Positions 37,749 to 46,499 of a stretch of 64,000 bases of DNA are shown piece by piece (position 1 is the first letter of the stretch; every line of letters begins with the position of its first letter). The notes beneath the pieces are model-generated. The model saw nothing but the letters and a program-made list of their open reading frames with translations. It made no database searches and was not told where the DNA came from. The stretch lies in NCBI GenBank assembly GCA_018240565.1, contig JAFEFO010000034.1, positions 62,001 through 126,000 on the forward strand, in the 5' to 3' direction. The stretch comes from Pseudomonadota bacterium (GTDB taxonomy: Bacteria; Pseudomonadota; Gammaproteobacteria; Xanthomonadales; Rhodanobacteraceae). The position numbers and the translations under genes are program-made.

Positions 37749-38365
37749 TGGTGATTTTCCGCGACCGCATCGCCGCAACCAAGCCGCTGGTCTTTGCGCT
37801 GTGCCTGCTGCCACTGGCGCATTTGATCTGGGATGTCACGCAAGGAACGCTCGGGCCGGATCCCGTGGCGCAACTGGAACATCGCAGCGGTGACTGGGCG
37901 CTGCGCCTGCTGCTCGCCACGCTCGCGCTCACGCCGTTGCGGCGCCTGACCGGCCTGCACAAGCTGATCCGCTTCCGGCGCATGCTCGGCCTGTTCGCGT
38001 TCTTCTATGCGAGCGTGCACCTGGCGATCTATCTCATCGTCGATCTTGGCGGCTTCTGGTCGCAGTTGCTCGGCGAGATCGTCAAGCGCCCTTACATCAC
38101 GGTCGGCTTCACGGCCTGGTTGCTGCTGATTCCGCTGGCGCTGACATCGACGCAGGGCATGATGCGCCGGCTAGGCCGCCATTGGCAGTCGCTGCACCGG
38201 CTGGTCTATGCGATCGCCCTGCTCGGCGTGTTGCACTACTACTGGCTGGTCAAGGCCGACCATCGCGAGCCGTTGCTGTACTTGTGCGTCTGGCTCACGC
38301 TGATGCTCGCGCGCGTGCGCTGGCGATCGCGGGCGGCAGGCAAGCCGCTGCGCGCGGCGGCGTGA
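37748..38365 (+). CDS. msrQ: heme b membrane subunit of MsrPQ
   Basis: A 205-residue inner-membrane protein with six helices that passes electrons from the quinol pool to MsrP. Conserved features are 'GDWALRLLLATLALTPLRR', the heme-ligand region 'FFYASVHLAIYL' and 'GRHWQSLHRLVYAIALLGVLHYYW' with paired His. Its ATG shares the last base of the msrP stop (TGATG), so the two are translationally coupled. Confidence 0.95.
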   Translation: MVIFRDRIAATKPLVFALCLLPLAHLIWDVTQGTLGPDPVAQLEHRSGDWALRLLLATLALTPLRRLTGLHKLIRFRRMLGLFAFFYASVHLAIYLIVDLGGFWSQLLGEIVKRPYITVGFTAWLLLIPLALTSTQGMMRRLGRHWQSLHRLVYAIALLGVLHYYWLVKADHREPLLYLCVWLTLMLARVRWRSRAAGKPLRAAA

Positions 38366-38367
38366 CT

Positions 38368-39228
38368 TCAGAAATTGAGATACAGCAGCACCGCGATGCC
38401 GGCGGCAATCAGCGCAGCCGCACCGATCAACCACCAGATGTCGTTGCGATTGCGCGATTCGGCCTGCGCCGTGGGCGCGGCGGCGGGCTTTTCGATCGCG
38501 CGCATGGTCTGGGTGATGTTGGCCGCCGGTTCGTCGGCGTGGCCGGGGCCCAGGTCGCCCCGCGTAGGCAGGCTCGGCGCCTCCAGCAGGAAGCGATTGC
38601 GATCGAATGCGATCTGGTCGTCCGTGTGCAAAACGGCATCGCGCACCAGCACGCCGTTGACGAAGGTGCCCTTGGCCGAGTCCATGCCGCGCAAATAAAC
38701 GCCATCGCCGGCACTCTCGATGACGGCGTGGTGCGCCGCCATGCCCGCCTCGTCGAGAACGAGCCCGCAATCGCTGCCGTGGCCGACCAGCAGGCGTCCA
38801 CGCACCGGCACGATCTTGCCGAAGTAGGCGCCCGACACGCCGCGCAACACGACGCGTGGCGGCAACTGCCGCACCGCATCGCCGCGATCGGGCGCCAGCG
38901 GCGTCGGCGTGATGTGGGCCGGTACGTTGGTGCTGATGCTGTCGTCGCGGTCCGGCTTGAGCACGAACTTGAGCGTGTCGAGGCTGACCACGTCGCCCAG
39001 GCGCAGGATCGCCTTTTCCACCACCGGTCGCGCATTGACGTGGATGCGCGCGCCGGCGTCGCAGGCACCAAGCACGATGCTGCGCTCGCTCACGCTCAGG
39101 CGCGCATGGTGCGCGGCGATGCCGGGTGCCGCGAGGACAACGGCGTTGTCCGCGGCCGAGCCGATGGCGGTGTCGCCTGGCGCAACCAGCACATCCGGGT
39201 GTTCGTTGTTCGGAAAGCTCAAACGCAT
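38368..39228 (-). CDS. FHA-domain membrane protein
   Basis: A 286-residue protein with two forkhead-associated folds (about 15-100 and 125-215). The second has 'LLVGHGSDCGLVLDEAGMAAHHAVIE' and 'MDSAKGTFVNGVLV', the Ser/His/Asn pThr-binding pattern. A Pro/Ala linker and a C-terminal membrane helix (about 264-284) follow. It probably binds phosphothreonine on a partner, but no kinase, phosphatase or secretion genes are adjacent. I chose the ATG at 39228; a GTG lies 15 bases upstream. Confidence 0.85.
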   Translation of the reverse strand: MRLSFPNNEHPDVLVAPGDTAIGSAADNAVVLAAPGIAAHHARLSVSERSIVLGACDAGARIHVNARPVVEKAILRLGDVVSLDTLKFVLKPDRDDSISTNVPAHITPTPLAPDRGDAVRQLPPRVVLRGVSGAYFGKIVPVRGRLLVGHGSDCGLVLDEAGMAAHHAVIESAGDGVYLRGMDSAKGTFVNGVLVRDAVLHTDDQIAFDRNRFLLEAPSLPTRGDLGPGHADEPAANITQTMRAIEKPAAAPTAQAESRNRNDIWWLIGAAALIAAGIAVLLYLNF

Positions 39229-39398
39229 GGCGAGCGCCGTCACCTTGCAGACACGCCACTGTAGCATAGCGGGCTGCGAGCGCCGCCAGCGGCGGCCACG
39301 CGATCCAATGCCGATGTCCCCATGCTTTTCCCCGCCCGGCGGATTTGCGGCATCATAGCAAAAGCGTGGCAACCGCCCGCCTGCCGGTTCCGTACAGC

Positions 39399-39674
39399 AT
39401 GTCGACCATCGATATCCGCCGCAAGCACGGCAAATCGCTCAAGGCCGCCAGAACCGCCGTCGACAAGACCGCCGGGGCGATCGGCAAGAAATTCGCCATC
39501 GCCAGCGAATGGGACGGCGACACCCTGCATTTTTCGCGCAGTGGCGTAAACGGCCGCATCCATGTCGGCAAGACGGAGTTGCGCGTACACGCCGAACTCG
39601 GCTTCCTGCTCGGCATGATGAAGCCTGCGATCGAAGAGGAAATCCACCGCCAGCTCGACGAGAACTTCGGCTGA
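39399..39674 (+). CDS. polyhydroxyalkanoic acid system protein
   Basis: A 91-residue cytoplasmic protein of the family found around polyhydroxyalkanoate granules (PHA_gran_rgn). The motif 'MSTIDIRRKHGKSLKAAR' at the start, 'EWDGDTLHFSRSGVNGRIHV' and 'LGFLLGMMKPAIEEEI' near the end match it. It probably binds the granule surface or regulates it. The thiolase that could feed PHA synthesis follows after 50 bases. Confidence 0.8.
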   Translation: MSTIDIRRKHGKSLKAARTAVDKTAGAIGKKFAIASEWDGDTLHFSRSGVNGRIHVGKTELRVHAELGFLLGMMKPAIEEEIHRQLDENFG

Positions 39675-39724
39675 CCGCAGGTTCCGGCCTATAATTGGCG
39701 ATCCACCATCCTGCGGAGTTCGCC

Positions 39725-40900
39725 ATGTCTTCATCCGTCGTCATCGCCGGCGCCAAACGCACGGCGATCGGTTCCATGCTCGGTCAGTTCACCGGCGTAC
39801 CGACCACCACGCTCGGCGCCACCGCGATCAAGGCCGCGCTGGACCAATCCGGCGTCGCGCCCGCCGAAGTCTCCGAAGTCATCATGGGTTGCGTACTGCC
39901 GGCCAATCTCGGTCAGGCGCCCGCGCGCCAGGCGGCGCTGGCGGCCGGACTGCCCAAGTCCAGCGGCTGCACGACGATCAACAAGGTGTGCGGCTCGGGC
40001 ATGAAGGCGATCATGCTCGGCCATGACCTGATCCGCGCCGGATCGGCGACGGTCGTGGTCGCCGGCGGCATGGAATCGATGACCAACGCGCCGCACATGG
40101 TCGCTGCGCGCACCGGCATCCGCTATGGCGATGCCAAGCTGGTCGACCACATGGCCTGGGATGGACTGACCAATCCCTACGACGGCCAGTCGATGGGCGT
40201 GTTCGCGGAAAAGTGTGCCGACAAATACGGTTTCACGCGCGAGGCGCAGGACGCCTTCACGATCGAATCGGTCAAGCGCGCGCAGGCTGCGATTGCGTCG
40301 GGTGCGTTCGCCGCGGAAATCGTGCCGGTGAAGGTCGCCGGCAAGAAAGGCGACGTCGAATACGCGACCGACGAGCAACCCGGCAAGTCCGATATCGCCA
40401 GGATTCCGAGCCTGAAACCGGCGTTCAAGAAAGACGGCACCGTTACCGCCGCCAGTTCATCGAGCATCTCCGACGGCGCCGCGGCGACAGTGCTGCTGGA
40501 CGAGGATACCGCCAAGAAGCTCGGCATCAAGCCGCTCGCGCGCATCGTCGCCCACGCCACGCAATCGCAGGAACCGGAATGGTTCACCACCGCGCCGGTC
40601 GGTGCGATCCAGCAGGTCCTGAAGAAGGCCGGATGGACGGTAGGCGATGTCGATCTGTTCGAGGTCAACGAAGCATTCGCCGTCGTCGCCATGGCGCCGA
40701 TCAAGGAACTCGGCATCGATCACGCCAAGCTGAACGTCAACGGCGGCGCCTGTGCGCTCGGCCATCCGATCGGCTGCTCCGGCGCGCGCCTGGTCGTCAC
40801 CCTGGTGCATGCACTCAAGGCGCGTGGCGGCAAGAAAGGCGTCGCCGCGCTGTGCATCGGCGGCGGCGAAGCCACCGCGTTGGCCATCGAATTGATTTGA
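39725..40900 (+). CDS. acetyl-CoA acetyltransferase (thiolase)
   Basis: A 391-residue biosynthetic-type thiolase that condenses two acetyl-CoA into acetoacetyl-CoA or runs in reverse. The acyl-accepting Cys is at about residue 89 in 'NKVCGSGMK'. His is at about 347 in 'ALGHPIGCSG' and the second Cys at about 377 in 'ALCIGGGE'. GGAG lies 7 bases before the ATG at 39725. It could supply PHA synthesis (PhaA role) or finish leucine degradation by splitting acetoacetyl-CoA made through the nearby liu genes. Confidence 0.93.
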   Translation: MSSSVVIAGAKRTAIGSMLGQFTGVPTTTLGATAIKAALDQSGVAPAEVSEVIMGCVLPANLGQAPARQAALAAGLPKSSGCTTINKVCGSGMKAIMLGHDLIRAGSATVVVAGGMESMTNAPHMVAARTGIRYGDAKLVDHMAWDGLTNPYDGQSMGVFAEKCADKYGFTREAQDAFTIESVKRAQAAIASGAFAAEIVPVKVAGKKGDVEYATDEQPGKSDIARIPSLKPAFKKDGTVTAASSSSISDGAAATVLLDEDTAKKLGIKPLARIVAHATQSQEPEWFTTAPVGAIQQVLKKAGWTVGDVDLFEVNEAFAVVAMAPIKELGIDHAKLNVNGGACALGHPIGCSGARLVVTLVHALKARGGKKGVAALCIGGGEATALAIELI

Positions 40901-40934
40901 TCCCACCTGTGTTTTTCTGCCAAAGGAACCTTGC

Positions 40935-41432
40935 ATGAAAACGATGACGATTCTTGCCTTGTCCACACTCACCCTCGCCCTTGCGGCTTGCAGCGACAAC
41001 GCGCAGCAACAGGCGCAGGACGCGGCGAACAATGCCGCTCAGGCCGCCCAGCAGGCGGCGCAGGCCACCAAGGACGCCGCGCAACAGGCCAGTCAGGCCG
41101 TGCAGGAGAGTGCGGCACAAACGTCGGCTACCGGTTCGAACGCACTCGATGCCACCAAGTCGGCCGTCTCCAATGCCGCGTCGGCGACCAAGGAAGCCGC
41201 CGGTGATGCCGTGGATGCAACCAAGGATGCCGCGCACGCGGTGGCGGACAAGACGAAGGAAGTCGCCGGAAACGTCGCCGACAAGACCAAGGATGTCGCC
41301 GGTACCGTTGCCGACGCGACCAAGGCTGGCGCGCATGAAGTCGCGCAAGGAGCCAAGGCTGTCGCCAGCGACGTCAAGGATGCCGCAGTGAAAACCAAAG
41401 ATGCCGTGAAGGACACGGCAGACGGGCACTGA
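40935..41432 (+). CDS. Ala-rich lipoprotein with LEA-like repeats
   Basis: A 165-residue putative lipoprotein. The signal peptide ends in lipobox Leu-Ala-Ala-Cys (Cys19). The mature chain is built almost only of Ala, Lys, Asp, Gln, Thr and Val in a near 11-residue period, for example 'ADKTKEVAGNV' then 'ADKTKDVAGTV'. That is the pattern of group 3 LEA and apolipophorin-like amphipathic helices. It should form a long amphipathic helix or be disordered in the periplasm. The role is unknown; desiccation or membrane protection is a guess. A second Ala-rich lipoprotein gene follows. Confidence 0.7.
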   Translation: MKTMTILALSTLTLALAACSDNAQQQAQDAANNAAQAAQQAAQATKDAAQQASQAVQESAAQTSATGSNALDATKSAVSNAASATKEAAGDAVDATKDAAHAVADKTKEVAGNVADKTKDVAGTVADATKAGAHEVAQGAKAVASDVKDAAVKTKDAVKDTADGH

Positions 41433-41555
41433 ATCTGCCGCGCCAGCGTTGAATTGGTGTAAGCTGGCAACGCCCGAAAACCGAATCCATCGGTGGGCGG
41501 ACGCTGTATTTCCGTTCATTCCCATCCATTCAAATTTCTTGATAGGGAGACACAC

Positions 41556-41942
41556 ATGCAATTCAAGCACGCATTCATCGCCGCCTCGCTGACGCTCGCG
41601 TTGGCCGCTTGCGGCGACAACGGCCAGCAGGCTGCGGCCGACGCCGCCGCCAAGGCCAAGGAAGCCGCTGCCGCAACCGCGCAGAAGGCCCAGGAAACCG
41701 CTGCCGCCGCACAGCAAGCCGCCAGCCAGGCCACGCAGGCCGCCGAGCAGGCCAAGTCCGGCGACATGAGCGGCGCCGCCGCTTCGGCGCAGGGTGCTGC
41801 CGCTTCCGGCCAGGCCGCCGCGACCGGCGCACAGGAAACCGCCGCGACTGCCGCGCAAGGCGCCGCCGACGTCAAGGCCGCCGCCACCGGCGAGAAGCCG
41901 GCTGCGGAAGAGCCGAAGAAGGACGACAACGGCGGTCACTGA
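41556..41942 (+). CDS. Ala-rich lipoprotein, paralogous in style to upstream gene
   Basis: A 128-residue putative lipoprotein with signal peptide and lipobox Leu-Ala-Ala-Cys (about residue 20). The mature part is Ala/Gln/Lys-rich with repeats such as 'KAKEAAAATAQKAQETAAAAQQ' in the first half and Ala/Gly-rich sequence later, ending in Lys/Asp. An AGGGAGA ribosome binding site lies 5 bases before the ATG at 41556. A clear terminator follows. Its similarity to the upstream lipoprotein is compositional, so duplication is not proven. Confidence 0.7.
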   Translation: MQFKHAFIAASLTLALAACGDNGQQAAADAAAKAKEAAAATAQKAQETAAAAQQAASQATQAAEQAKSGDMSGAAASAQGAAASGQAAATGAQETAATAAQGAADVKAAATGEKPAAEEPKKDDNGGH

Positions 41943-41966
41943 TCGCGGTCGTCATGTTGCAAGCGA

Positions 41967-41997
41967 ATCGGCCGCGCAAGCGGCCGATTTCGTTTTT
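41967..41997 (+). terminator. rho-independent terminator
   Basis: A perfect 9-bp stem ATCGGCCGC with a GCAA tetraloop is followed directly by TTCGTTTTT. It lies 24 bases after the second lipoprotein gene and 35 before liuB, so it separates the two transcription units. Confidence 0.88.
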
Positions 41998-42032
41998 GCC
42001 TATCATCGACGCCTGCATCCAAGGCAATCGAC

Positions 42033-43640
42033 ATGCCCGTCATCGAATCCAGACTCGACCCGCGCTCAGCGGAATTCGCCGCCAACGCCGCAAGCCTGCG
42101 CGCGGCGGTGGACGACCTGAAGCAGCAACTGGCGCGCACCGCGCTCGGTGGCGGCGACAAGGCGCGCGAAAAACACGTCGCCCGCGGCAAGCTGCTGCCG
42201 CGCGAGCGCATTCGCGCCCTGCTTGATCCGGGCTCGCCCTTCCTCGAACTGTCGCCGCTGGCCGCGCACGGCATGTATGACGGCGCTGCGCCCGCCGCCG
42301 GCGTCATTGCGGGCATCGGCCGCGTGCGTGGATCGGAAGTCATCGTCGTTGCCAACGACGCCACCGTGAAGGGCGGTACGTATTTTCCGATGACGGTTAA
42401 GAAGCACCTGCGCGCCCAAGAGGTAGCGTTGGAAAACCGCCTGCCCTGCGTTTACCTGGTCGATTCCGGCGGCGCCTTCCTGCCGCTGCAGGACGAGGTT
42501 TTCCCCGACAAGGAACACTTCGGCCGCATTTTCTACAACCAGGCGCGCATGAGTGGCCTGGGCATTCCGCAAATCGCCGTGGTGATGGGCAGTTGCACCG
42601 CCGGCGGCGCCTATGTGCCGGCGATGTGCGATGAAGCCGTCATCGTCAAGGAACAGGGCACGATCTTCCTCGGCGGCCCACCGCTGGTGAAGGCCGCGAC
42701 CGGTGAAGTCGTCGATGCCGAAACCTTGGGCGGCGCGGATGTGCACACGTCCATCTCCGGCGTGGCCGACCACTTTGCCGAGAACGACGCGCATGCACTG
42801 TCGATCGCGCGCGACATCGTGGCTTCGCTCAACCGCAAAAAGGCGATGCCGCTGGCGCTGACCGAACCGCGCGAACCAAAGTACGCGGCAGAAGAACTTT
42901 ACGGTGTGATTCCCGCCGATACGCGCCGCCCGTTCGACATCCGCGAGGTGATCGCGCGTATCGTCGATGATTCGCAGTTCCACGAGTTCAAGGCGCGCTA
43001 CGGCAAGACCTTGGTCTGCGGCTTCGCGCATATCCACGGCTACCCAGTCGGTGTCGTTGCCAACAACGGCATCCTGTTCGCCGAGAGCGCACTCAAGGGC
43101 GCGCACTTCATCGAACTGTGCAACCAGCGCAACATGCCGCTGGTGTTCCTGCAGAACATCACCGGCTTCATGGTCGGCAAGAAGTACGAGCAGGCCGGCA
43201 TCGCCAAGGATGGTGCGAAGATGGTCACCGCCGTCGCCTGCTCGCACGTGCCGAAGTTCACGGTCGTTATCGGCGGCAGCTTCGGCGCCGGCAACTACGC
43301 GATGTGCGGCCGCGCCTATGGAGCAAGGTTCCTGTGGATGTGGCCGAACGCGCGCATCAGCGTGATGGGCGGCGAACAGGCGGCCAGCGTGCTCGCCACG
43401 GTCAAGCGCGACGGCATCGAAGCCACCGGCAAATCGTGGTCGAAGGATGACGAGGACGCGTTCAAGGCGCCGATCCGCGAGCAATACGAGCGCCAGGGAC
43501 ATCCCTACTACGCGAGTGCACGCCTGTGGGACGACGGTATCATCGATCCCATCGACACCCGCCGCGTATTGGGTTTGGCGATTTCGGCGTCGTTGAACGC
43601 GCCGATCGAACCGCAGCGTTACGGCGTGTTCCGCATGTGA
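42033..43640 (+). CDS. liuB: methylcrotonoyl-CoA carboxylase, carboxyltransferase subunit
   Basis: A 535-residue biotin-dependent carboxyltransferase (beta) subunit acting in leucine degradation with the biotin-carrying alpha subunit encoded 12 kb downstream. The N-terminal half includes '[24 protein letters not shown]' typical of MccB, and oxyanion-forming Gly-rich turns '[16 protein letters not shown]' (about 187) and '[16 protein letters not shown]' (about 415). It converges with the iron permease gene with only 4 bases between. Confidence 0.94.
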   Translation: MPVIESRLDPRSAEFAANAASLRAAVDDLKQQLARTALGGGDKAREKHVARGKLLPRERIRALLDPGSPFLELSPLAAHGMYDGAAPAAGVIAGIGRVRGSEVIVVANDATVKGGTYFPMTVKKHLRAQEVALENRLPCVYLVDSGGAFLPLQDEVFPDKEHFGRIFYNQARMSGLGIPQIAVVMGSCTAGGAYVPAMCDEAVIVKEQGTIFLGGPPLVKAATGEVVDAETLGGADVHTSISGVADHFAENDAHALSIARDIVASLNRKKAMPLALTEPREPKYAAEELYGVIPADTRRPFDIREVIARIVDDSQFHEFKARYGKTLVCGFAHIHGYPVGVVANNGILFAESALKGAHFIELCNQRNMPLVFLQNITGFMVGKKYEQAGIAKDGAKMVTAVACSHVPKFTVVIGGSFGAGNYAMCGRAYGARFLWMWPNARISVMGGEQAASVLATVKRDGIEATGKSWSKDDEDAFKAPIREQYERQGHPYYASARLWDDGIIDPIDTRRVLGLAISASLNAPIEPQRYGVFRM

Positions 43641-43644
43641 GCGA

Positions 43645-44481
43645 TCAGGTTGCCGCGGGCTGGGTGGAGCGCGGCACGATATGCCCGCGCGTCATCCAGC
43701 GCATGCCGGACACGAGGACGATGGCCGTAACCAGCCAGAACGCAATCTGCATGCCGGCCGGACGCGCGTCGTAGCCGACCAGGATGTGCATGGCCTTGCC
43801 GACGACCGAACCGTTGTCGAGCAGGGCCGAGGTGTTCCACAGCTGGTTGTCCCAGGCTGGCAGCCAATTGGCCTGGATCAGGAAACGCGCGGCGGTCGAA
43901 GCCAGGCCCGCCGCAAGCAGGATCAGCATCCAGTTCGTCGCACTGAAGAAATAACGCAGCGGGATGCGCAACAATCCGAAATACAGCGCGAACCCTACGG
44001 CGACGCCGCCGGCGATGCCGACCGGAATGCCCAGGAACAGGTCAGCCTTGCCGGCACCGCCCGCCGCCATGCCGTACAGGAACAGCACGATTTCGGAGCC
44101 TTCGCGCAGCACCGCCAGCGCGACCACGGCGAGCAGCATCGCCAGCGAACTGGATCCGGCCTTGACCGATTGACCCACGGACTGCATTTGTTGCGTCAAT
44201 TCGCGGCCATGGCTGGACATCCAGATCACATGCCAGCCGATCATGAGTACGGCAGCGAGCAGCACACAGGCGTTGAACAATTCCTGGCCGGAACCACCGA
44301 CCGCATCGGCAATCGCGCCGGCGAACAGAGCCACGATGATCGCACCGACGACGCCCAGCCCAATGCCGCCGCCGATGAAGCGCGCGCGCCCGGCAACGCC
44401 GCGCGTTGCCGCCGCCACGATGGTCACGATCAGCGCGGCTTCCAGGACCTCACGAAACACCAGCAGGGCGATTCCGAGCAT
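43645..44481 (-). CDS. FTR1-family iron permease
   Basis: A 278-residue membrane protein with about seven helices related to yeast Ftr1 and bacterial EfeU. The two iron-binding REXXE motifs are 'REVLE' (about 9-13) and 'REGSE' (about 127-131). It moves ferric or ferrous iron across the inner membrane. The cupredoxin-like gene ends 4 bases before its start, so they form a two-gene operon under a likely Fur box. EfeO/EfeB are not present here. Confidence 0.93.
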   Translation of the reverse strand: MLGIALLVFREVLEAALIVTIVAAATRGVAGRARFIGGGIGLGVVGAIIVALFAGAIADAVGGSGQELFNACVLLAAVLMIGWHVIWMSSHGRELTQQMQSVGQSVKAGSSSLAMLLAVVALAVLREGSEIVLFLYGMAAGGAGKADLFLGIPVGIAGGVAVGFALYFGLLRIPLRYFFSATNWMLILLAAGLASTAARFLIQANWLPAWDNQLWNTSALLDNGSVVGKAMHILVGYDARPAGMQIAFWLVTAIVLVSGMRWMTRGHIVPRSTQPAAT

Positions 44482-44485
44482 GCCA

Positions 44486-44812
44486 TCACTCCGCGATCAG
44501 GACACCCTTGCCGGTGTCCTGGTGGAAGTCGTCGAAGAACTTGTAACTGCCCTTGTCGAGCGGACCGATGTACACATTGATCGTGCTGTTGGGCAACACG
44601 ATCTTTTCGCGATTCATGTCGGTGCTTTCGAATTCCGACGGCGTGCTGTCGGCGTTCTTGACCAGCAGCTTGAATTTGGTATTCGCCGGCACCGTCAACT
44701 GCGCCGGTTCGAACATCTGGTTGCGGATGGTCAACGCGAATTCGGGCATGTCCGCGGCCAGCGCGGTCGCGCCGAACACCAGCAAAACGCACAGAGTGAG
44801 AAGGCGCAACAT
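44486..44812 (-). CDS. periplasmic cupredoxin-domain protein, FTR1 partner
   Basis: A 108-residue exported protein: signal peptide 1-19 (ending 'ALAAD'), then a single cupredoxin-type beta-sandwich with 'MFEPAQLTVPANTKFKLLV' and 'PLDKGSYKFFDDFHQDTGKG'. It resembles the N-terminal domain of EfeO and may present or oxidise iron for the permease. The copper-ligand Cys of blue-copper proteins is missing; Met, His and Asp/Glu residues are available. GAGGAA lies before the chosen ATG at 44812. Confidence 0.82.
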   Translation of the reverse strand: MLRLLTLCVLLVFGATALAADMPEFALTIRNQMFEPAQLTVPANTKFKLLVKNADSTPSEFESTDMNREKIVLPNSTINVYIGPLDKGSYKFFDDFHQDTGKGVLIAE

Positions 44813-44838
44813 GTTGCGGTTCCTCAAGAAATAGGGCT

Positions 44839-44861
44839 CAAATGATAATGGTTCGCATTTG
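44839..44861. promoter_or_regulatory. likely Fur box upstream of iron uptake operon
   Basis: The core AATGATAATGGTTCGCATT (44841-44859) fits the 19-bp Fur consensus, and the outer arms TCAAATG/CATTTGA are a perfect 7-bp palindrome. It lies 27 bases upstream of the cupredoxin start, a position suited to repression when iron is plentiful. The match is by eye. Confidence 0.7.
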
Positions 44862-44891
44862 AAATCGCAAGCAGCTTCCCGGCATGCGCAA

Positions 44892-44934
44892 TTGCCAATG
44901 GGATGGTGTTTTTATAGGATACAGAAATCTGTAT
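44892..44934 (+). promoter_or_regulatory. vapBC promoter and operator
   Basis: A possible -35 TTGCCA (44892-44897) and -10 TAGGAT (44915-44920) are 17 bases apart. Overlapping the -10 is a perfect palindrome ATACAGA-AA-TCTGTAT (44919-44934) that ends 14 bases before the vapB start, the usual site for repression by the VapBC complex. Confidence 0.6.
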
Positions 44935-44948
44935 TCGGAAATTCCACC

Positions 44949-45188
44949 ATGAAAACCACCCTCGACATCAAAGACAAGCTGCTCGCGGACGCCAAGGCGC
45001 TGGCCGCGCAACAGCGCACCAGCCTGACGCGCCTGATCGAAGAAGGCCTGCAGCTGCGGCTCCGCAAGCCAAAGACGCCCGCATCGAAAATGCACCTGCC
45101 TGTGTTTCGCGGCAAGGGTGGACTTGCGTCCGGGCTGGACGGGCTCGACAACAAGGCAATGCTGGACGCCGCCGACCGTGACGCCTGA
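44949..45188 (+). CDS. vapB: type II antitoxin, VapB-like
   Basis: A 79-residue antitoxin. The N-terminus 'MKTTLDIKDKLLADAKALAAQQ' followed by 'TSLTRLIEEGL' is a ribbon-helix-helix DNA-binding fold (about 1-42). The C-terminal half is basic and flexible and would neutralise the PIN toxin. The toxin gene overlaps it by 11 bases. A palindromic operator lies just upstream. Confidence 0.85.
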   Translation: MKTTLDIKDKLLADAKALAAQQRTSLTRLIEEGLQLRLRKPKTPASKMHLPVFRGKGGLASGLDGLDNKAMLDAADRDA

Positions 45189-45612
45189 CGTCAACGTACT
45201 TGTCGCCGCTTCGCGCAGCGATCATCCGCACCACGCCGTCGCGCGATCCTGGCTCGAAGGTGCGCTGACCAAGGCCGCGCAGGGCGCCACGCTGAAACTG
45301 CAAGTCTTCGTCGTGGCGAGCTTCCTGCGCCTGGTCACGCATTCCAAAATCTTTGTGCAACCGACACCAATGGCCGACGCGCTGCGCTTCATCGACGCAC
45401 TCCTGGCCATGCCCGGCGTCGAGCAGCCCCGACTTGGCGGTGAATGGCCGCAACTGCGCCACCTGTGCGCACACCATGCGATTGCCGCCAACGACGTGCC
45501 CGATGCCTGGCTCGCCGCCGCGGTGCTGCATCAAGGCGAACACCTCGTCAGTTTCGACGGGGGCTTCAAGCGCTGGTTGCCGCGCAGCCAATTCACGCGG
45601 CTTGCTGTGTAG
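45178..45612 (+). CDS. vapC: PIN-domain toxin, VapC-like
   Basis: A 144-residue PIN-domain ribonuclease of the VapC family. 'TPDVNVLVAASRSDHPHH' gives the first catalytic Asp (residue 4). 'NDVPDAWLAAA' and 'LVSFDGGFKR' give the C-terminal acidic residues. The subgroup variant 'VASFLRLVTH' lies near residue 56. I chose the GTG at 45178, inside the end of vapB, because a PIN domain starts there; a longer frame adds no homologous sequence. The RNA target is unknown. Confidence 0.85.
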   Translation: MTPDVNVLVAASRSDHPHHAVARSWLEGALTKAAQGATLKLQVFVVASFLRLVTHSKIFVQPTPMADALRFIDALLAMPGVEQPRLGGEWPQLRHLCAHHAIAANDVPDAWLAAAVLHQGEHLVSFDGGFKRWLPRSQFTRLAV

Positions 45613-45654
45613 TTGGCACAAATCCTGCTCGATTTTGGGAAACAAGGAAACACG

Positions 45655-46452
45655 GTGACCACCATCAATCGATTCTTCGGCTTCCTGCTTGCCTGCATCG
45701 CCTTGGCGGCAACGAGCGTACGGGCCCAGAACATTGCCGGAACCTACACCGGTACGTACACCGGCGCGGAAAGCGGGATGGTCACCATCACGATTGCCAG
45801 CGACAACCGCACTGTCAAGTGCGATTTCTCTGGCAATGTGTTTTATGGTTTTGCATCCATCTACCCCAGTCCGTTAAACCAGTTTGCCTTCAGCTGCTCT
45901 GGTACAAGTTCGCCAAACAATTTTTGGCTCGCCGAAACGCTTACTGCAGCCAGCATCGGCGCACCTTCTTTCCAAGGTATATGGCAACACAGCATTCCAG
46001 GCCCCCAAGGCACCGTTCACCAAGGCACCTTCGTCACAAATCTCACCTCCGGCGGCGGCGGTTCAGGCTCAATCGACGCAAGCTACACCGGCTCGTGGTA
46101 CGACCCTTCGCAATCCGGCCAAGGTTTCAATATCGAGGTTCTCGGCAATCAGGTGCTGGCGTACTGGTATGTATTCGACGACGCGGGCTATCCTGCATGG
46201 ATACTTGGCGTAGGTCCCATCAACGGCAATACCGCAACCATGACCGCATTCCGGTCCGTGGGCGGGAAGTTTCCGCCGCTGTTCAATGCCGCAAACGTCA
46301 CCCAGCAGCCATGGGGAACACTTACGTTCAGCTTTAGCAACTGCAAAGCCGGCCAGATGAGCTGGACGACGAACGTATCCGGCTTTGGCACGGGTTCCGG
46401 CTCAATGCTATTGACACGCCTGACGGTTCCGAGCGGAATCAATTGCCAGTAG
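45655..46452 (+). CDS. secreted protein of unknown function
   Basis: A 265-residue exported protein with a signal peptide (about 1-25, ending 'SVRAQN'). The first half begins 'IAGTYTGTYTGAESG' and looks like a small beta-sandwich. After a Gly/Ser linker (about 130-140) comes a second module 'YTGSWYDPSQSGQGFNIEVL' and 'YWYVFDDAGYPAWILGVG', a motif I recognise as recurrent in secreted Xanthomonadales proteins but without function. The GTG at 45655 is preceded by AAGGAAA. It lies between vapBC and the ABC exporter. Confidence 0.65.
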   Translation: MTTINRFFGFLLACIALAATSVRAQNIAGTYTGTYTGAESGMVTITIASDNRTVKCDFSGNVFYGFASIYPSPLNQFAFSCSGTSSPNNFWLAETLTAASIGAPSFQGIWQHSIPGPQGTVHQGTFVTNLTSGGGGSGSIDASYTGSWYDPSQSGQGFNIEVLGNQVLAYWYVFDDAGYPAWILGVGPINGNTATMTAFRSVGGKFPPLFNAANVTQQPWGTLTFSFSNCKAGQMSWTTNVSGFGTGSGSMLLTRLTVPSGINCQ

Positions 46453-46499
46453 TCCAATCGCAGCAGAGTCAGTGCGAATAATTCCTTGCGTGGCTATCC

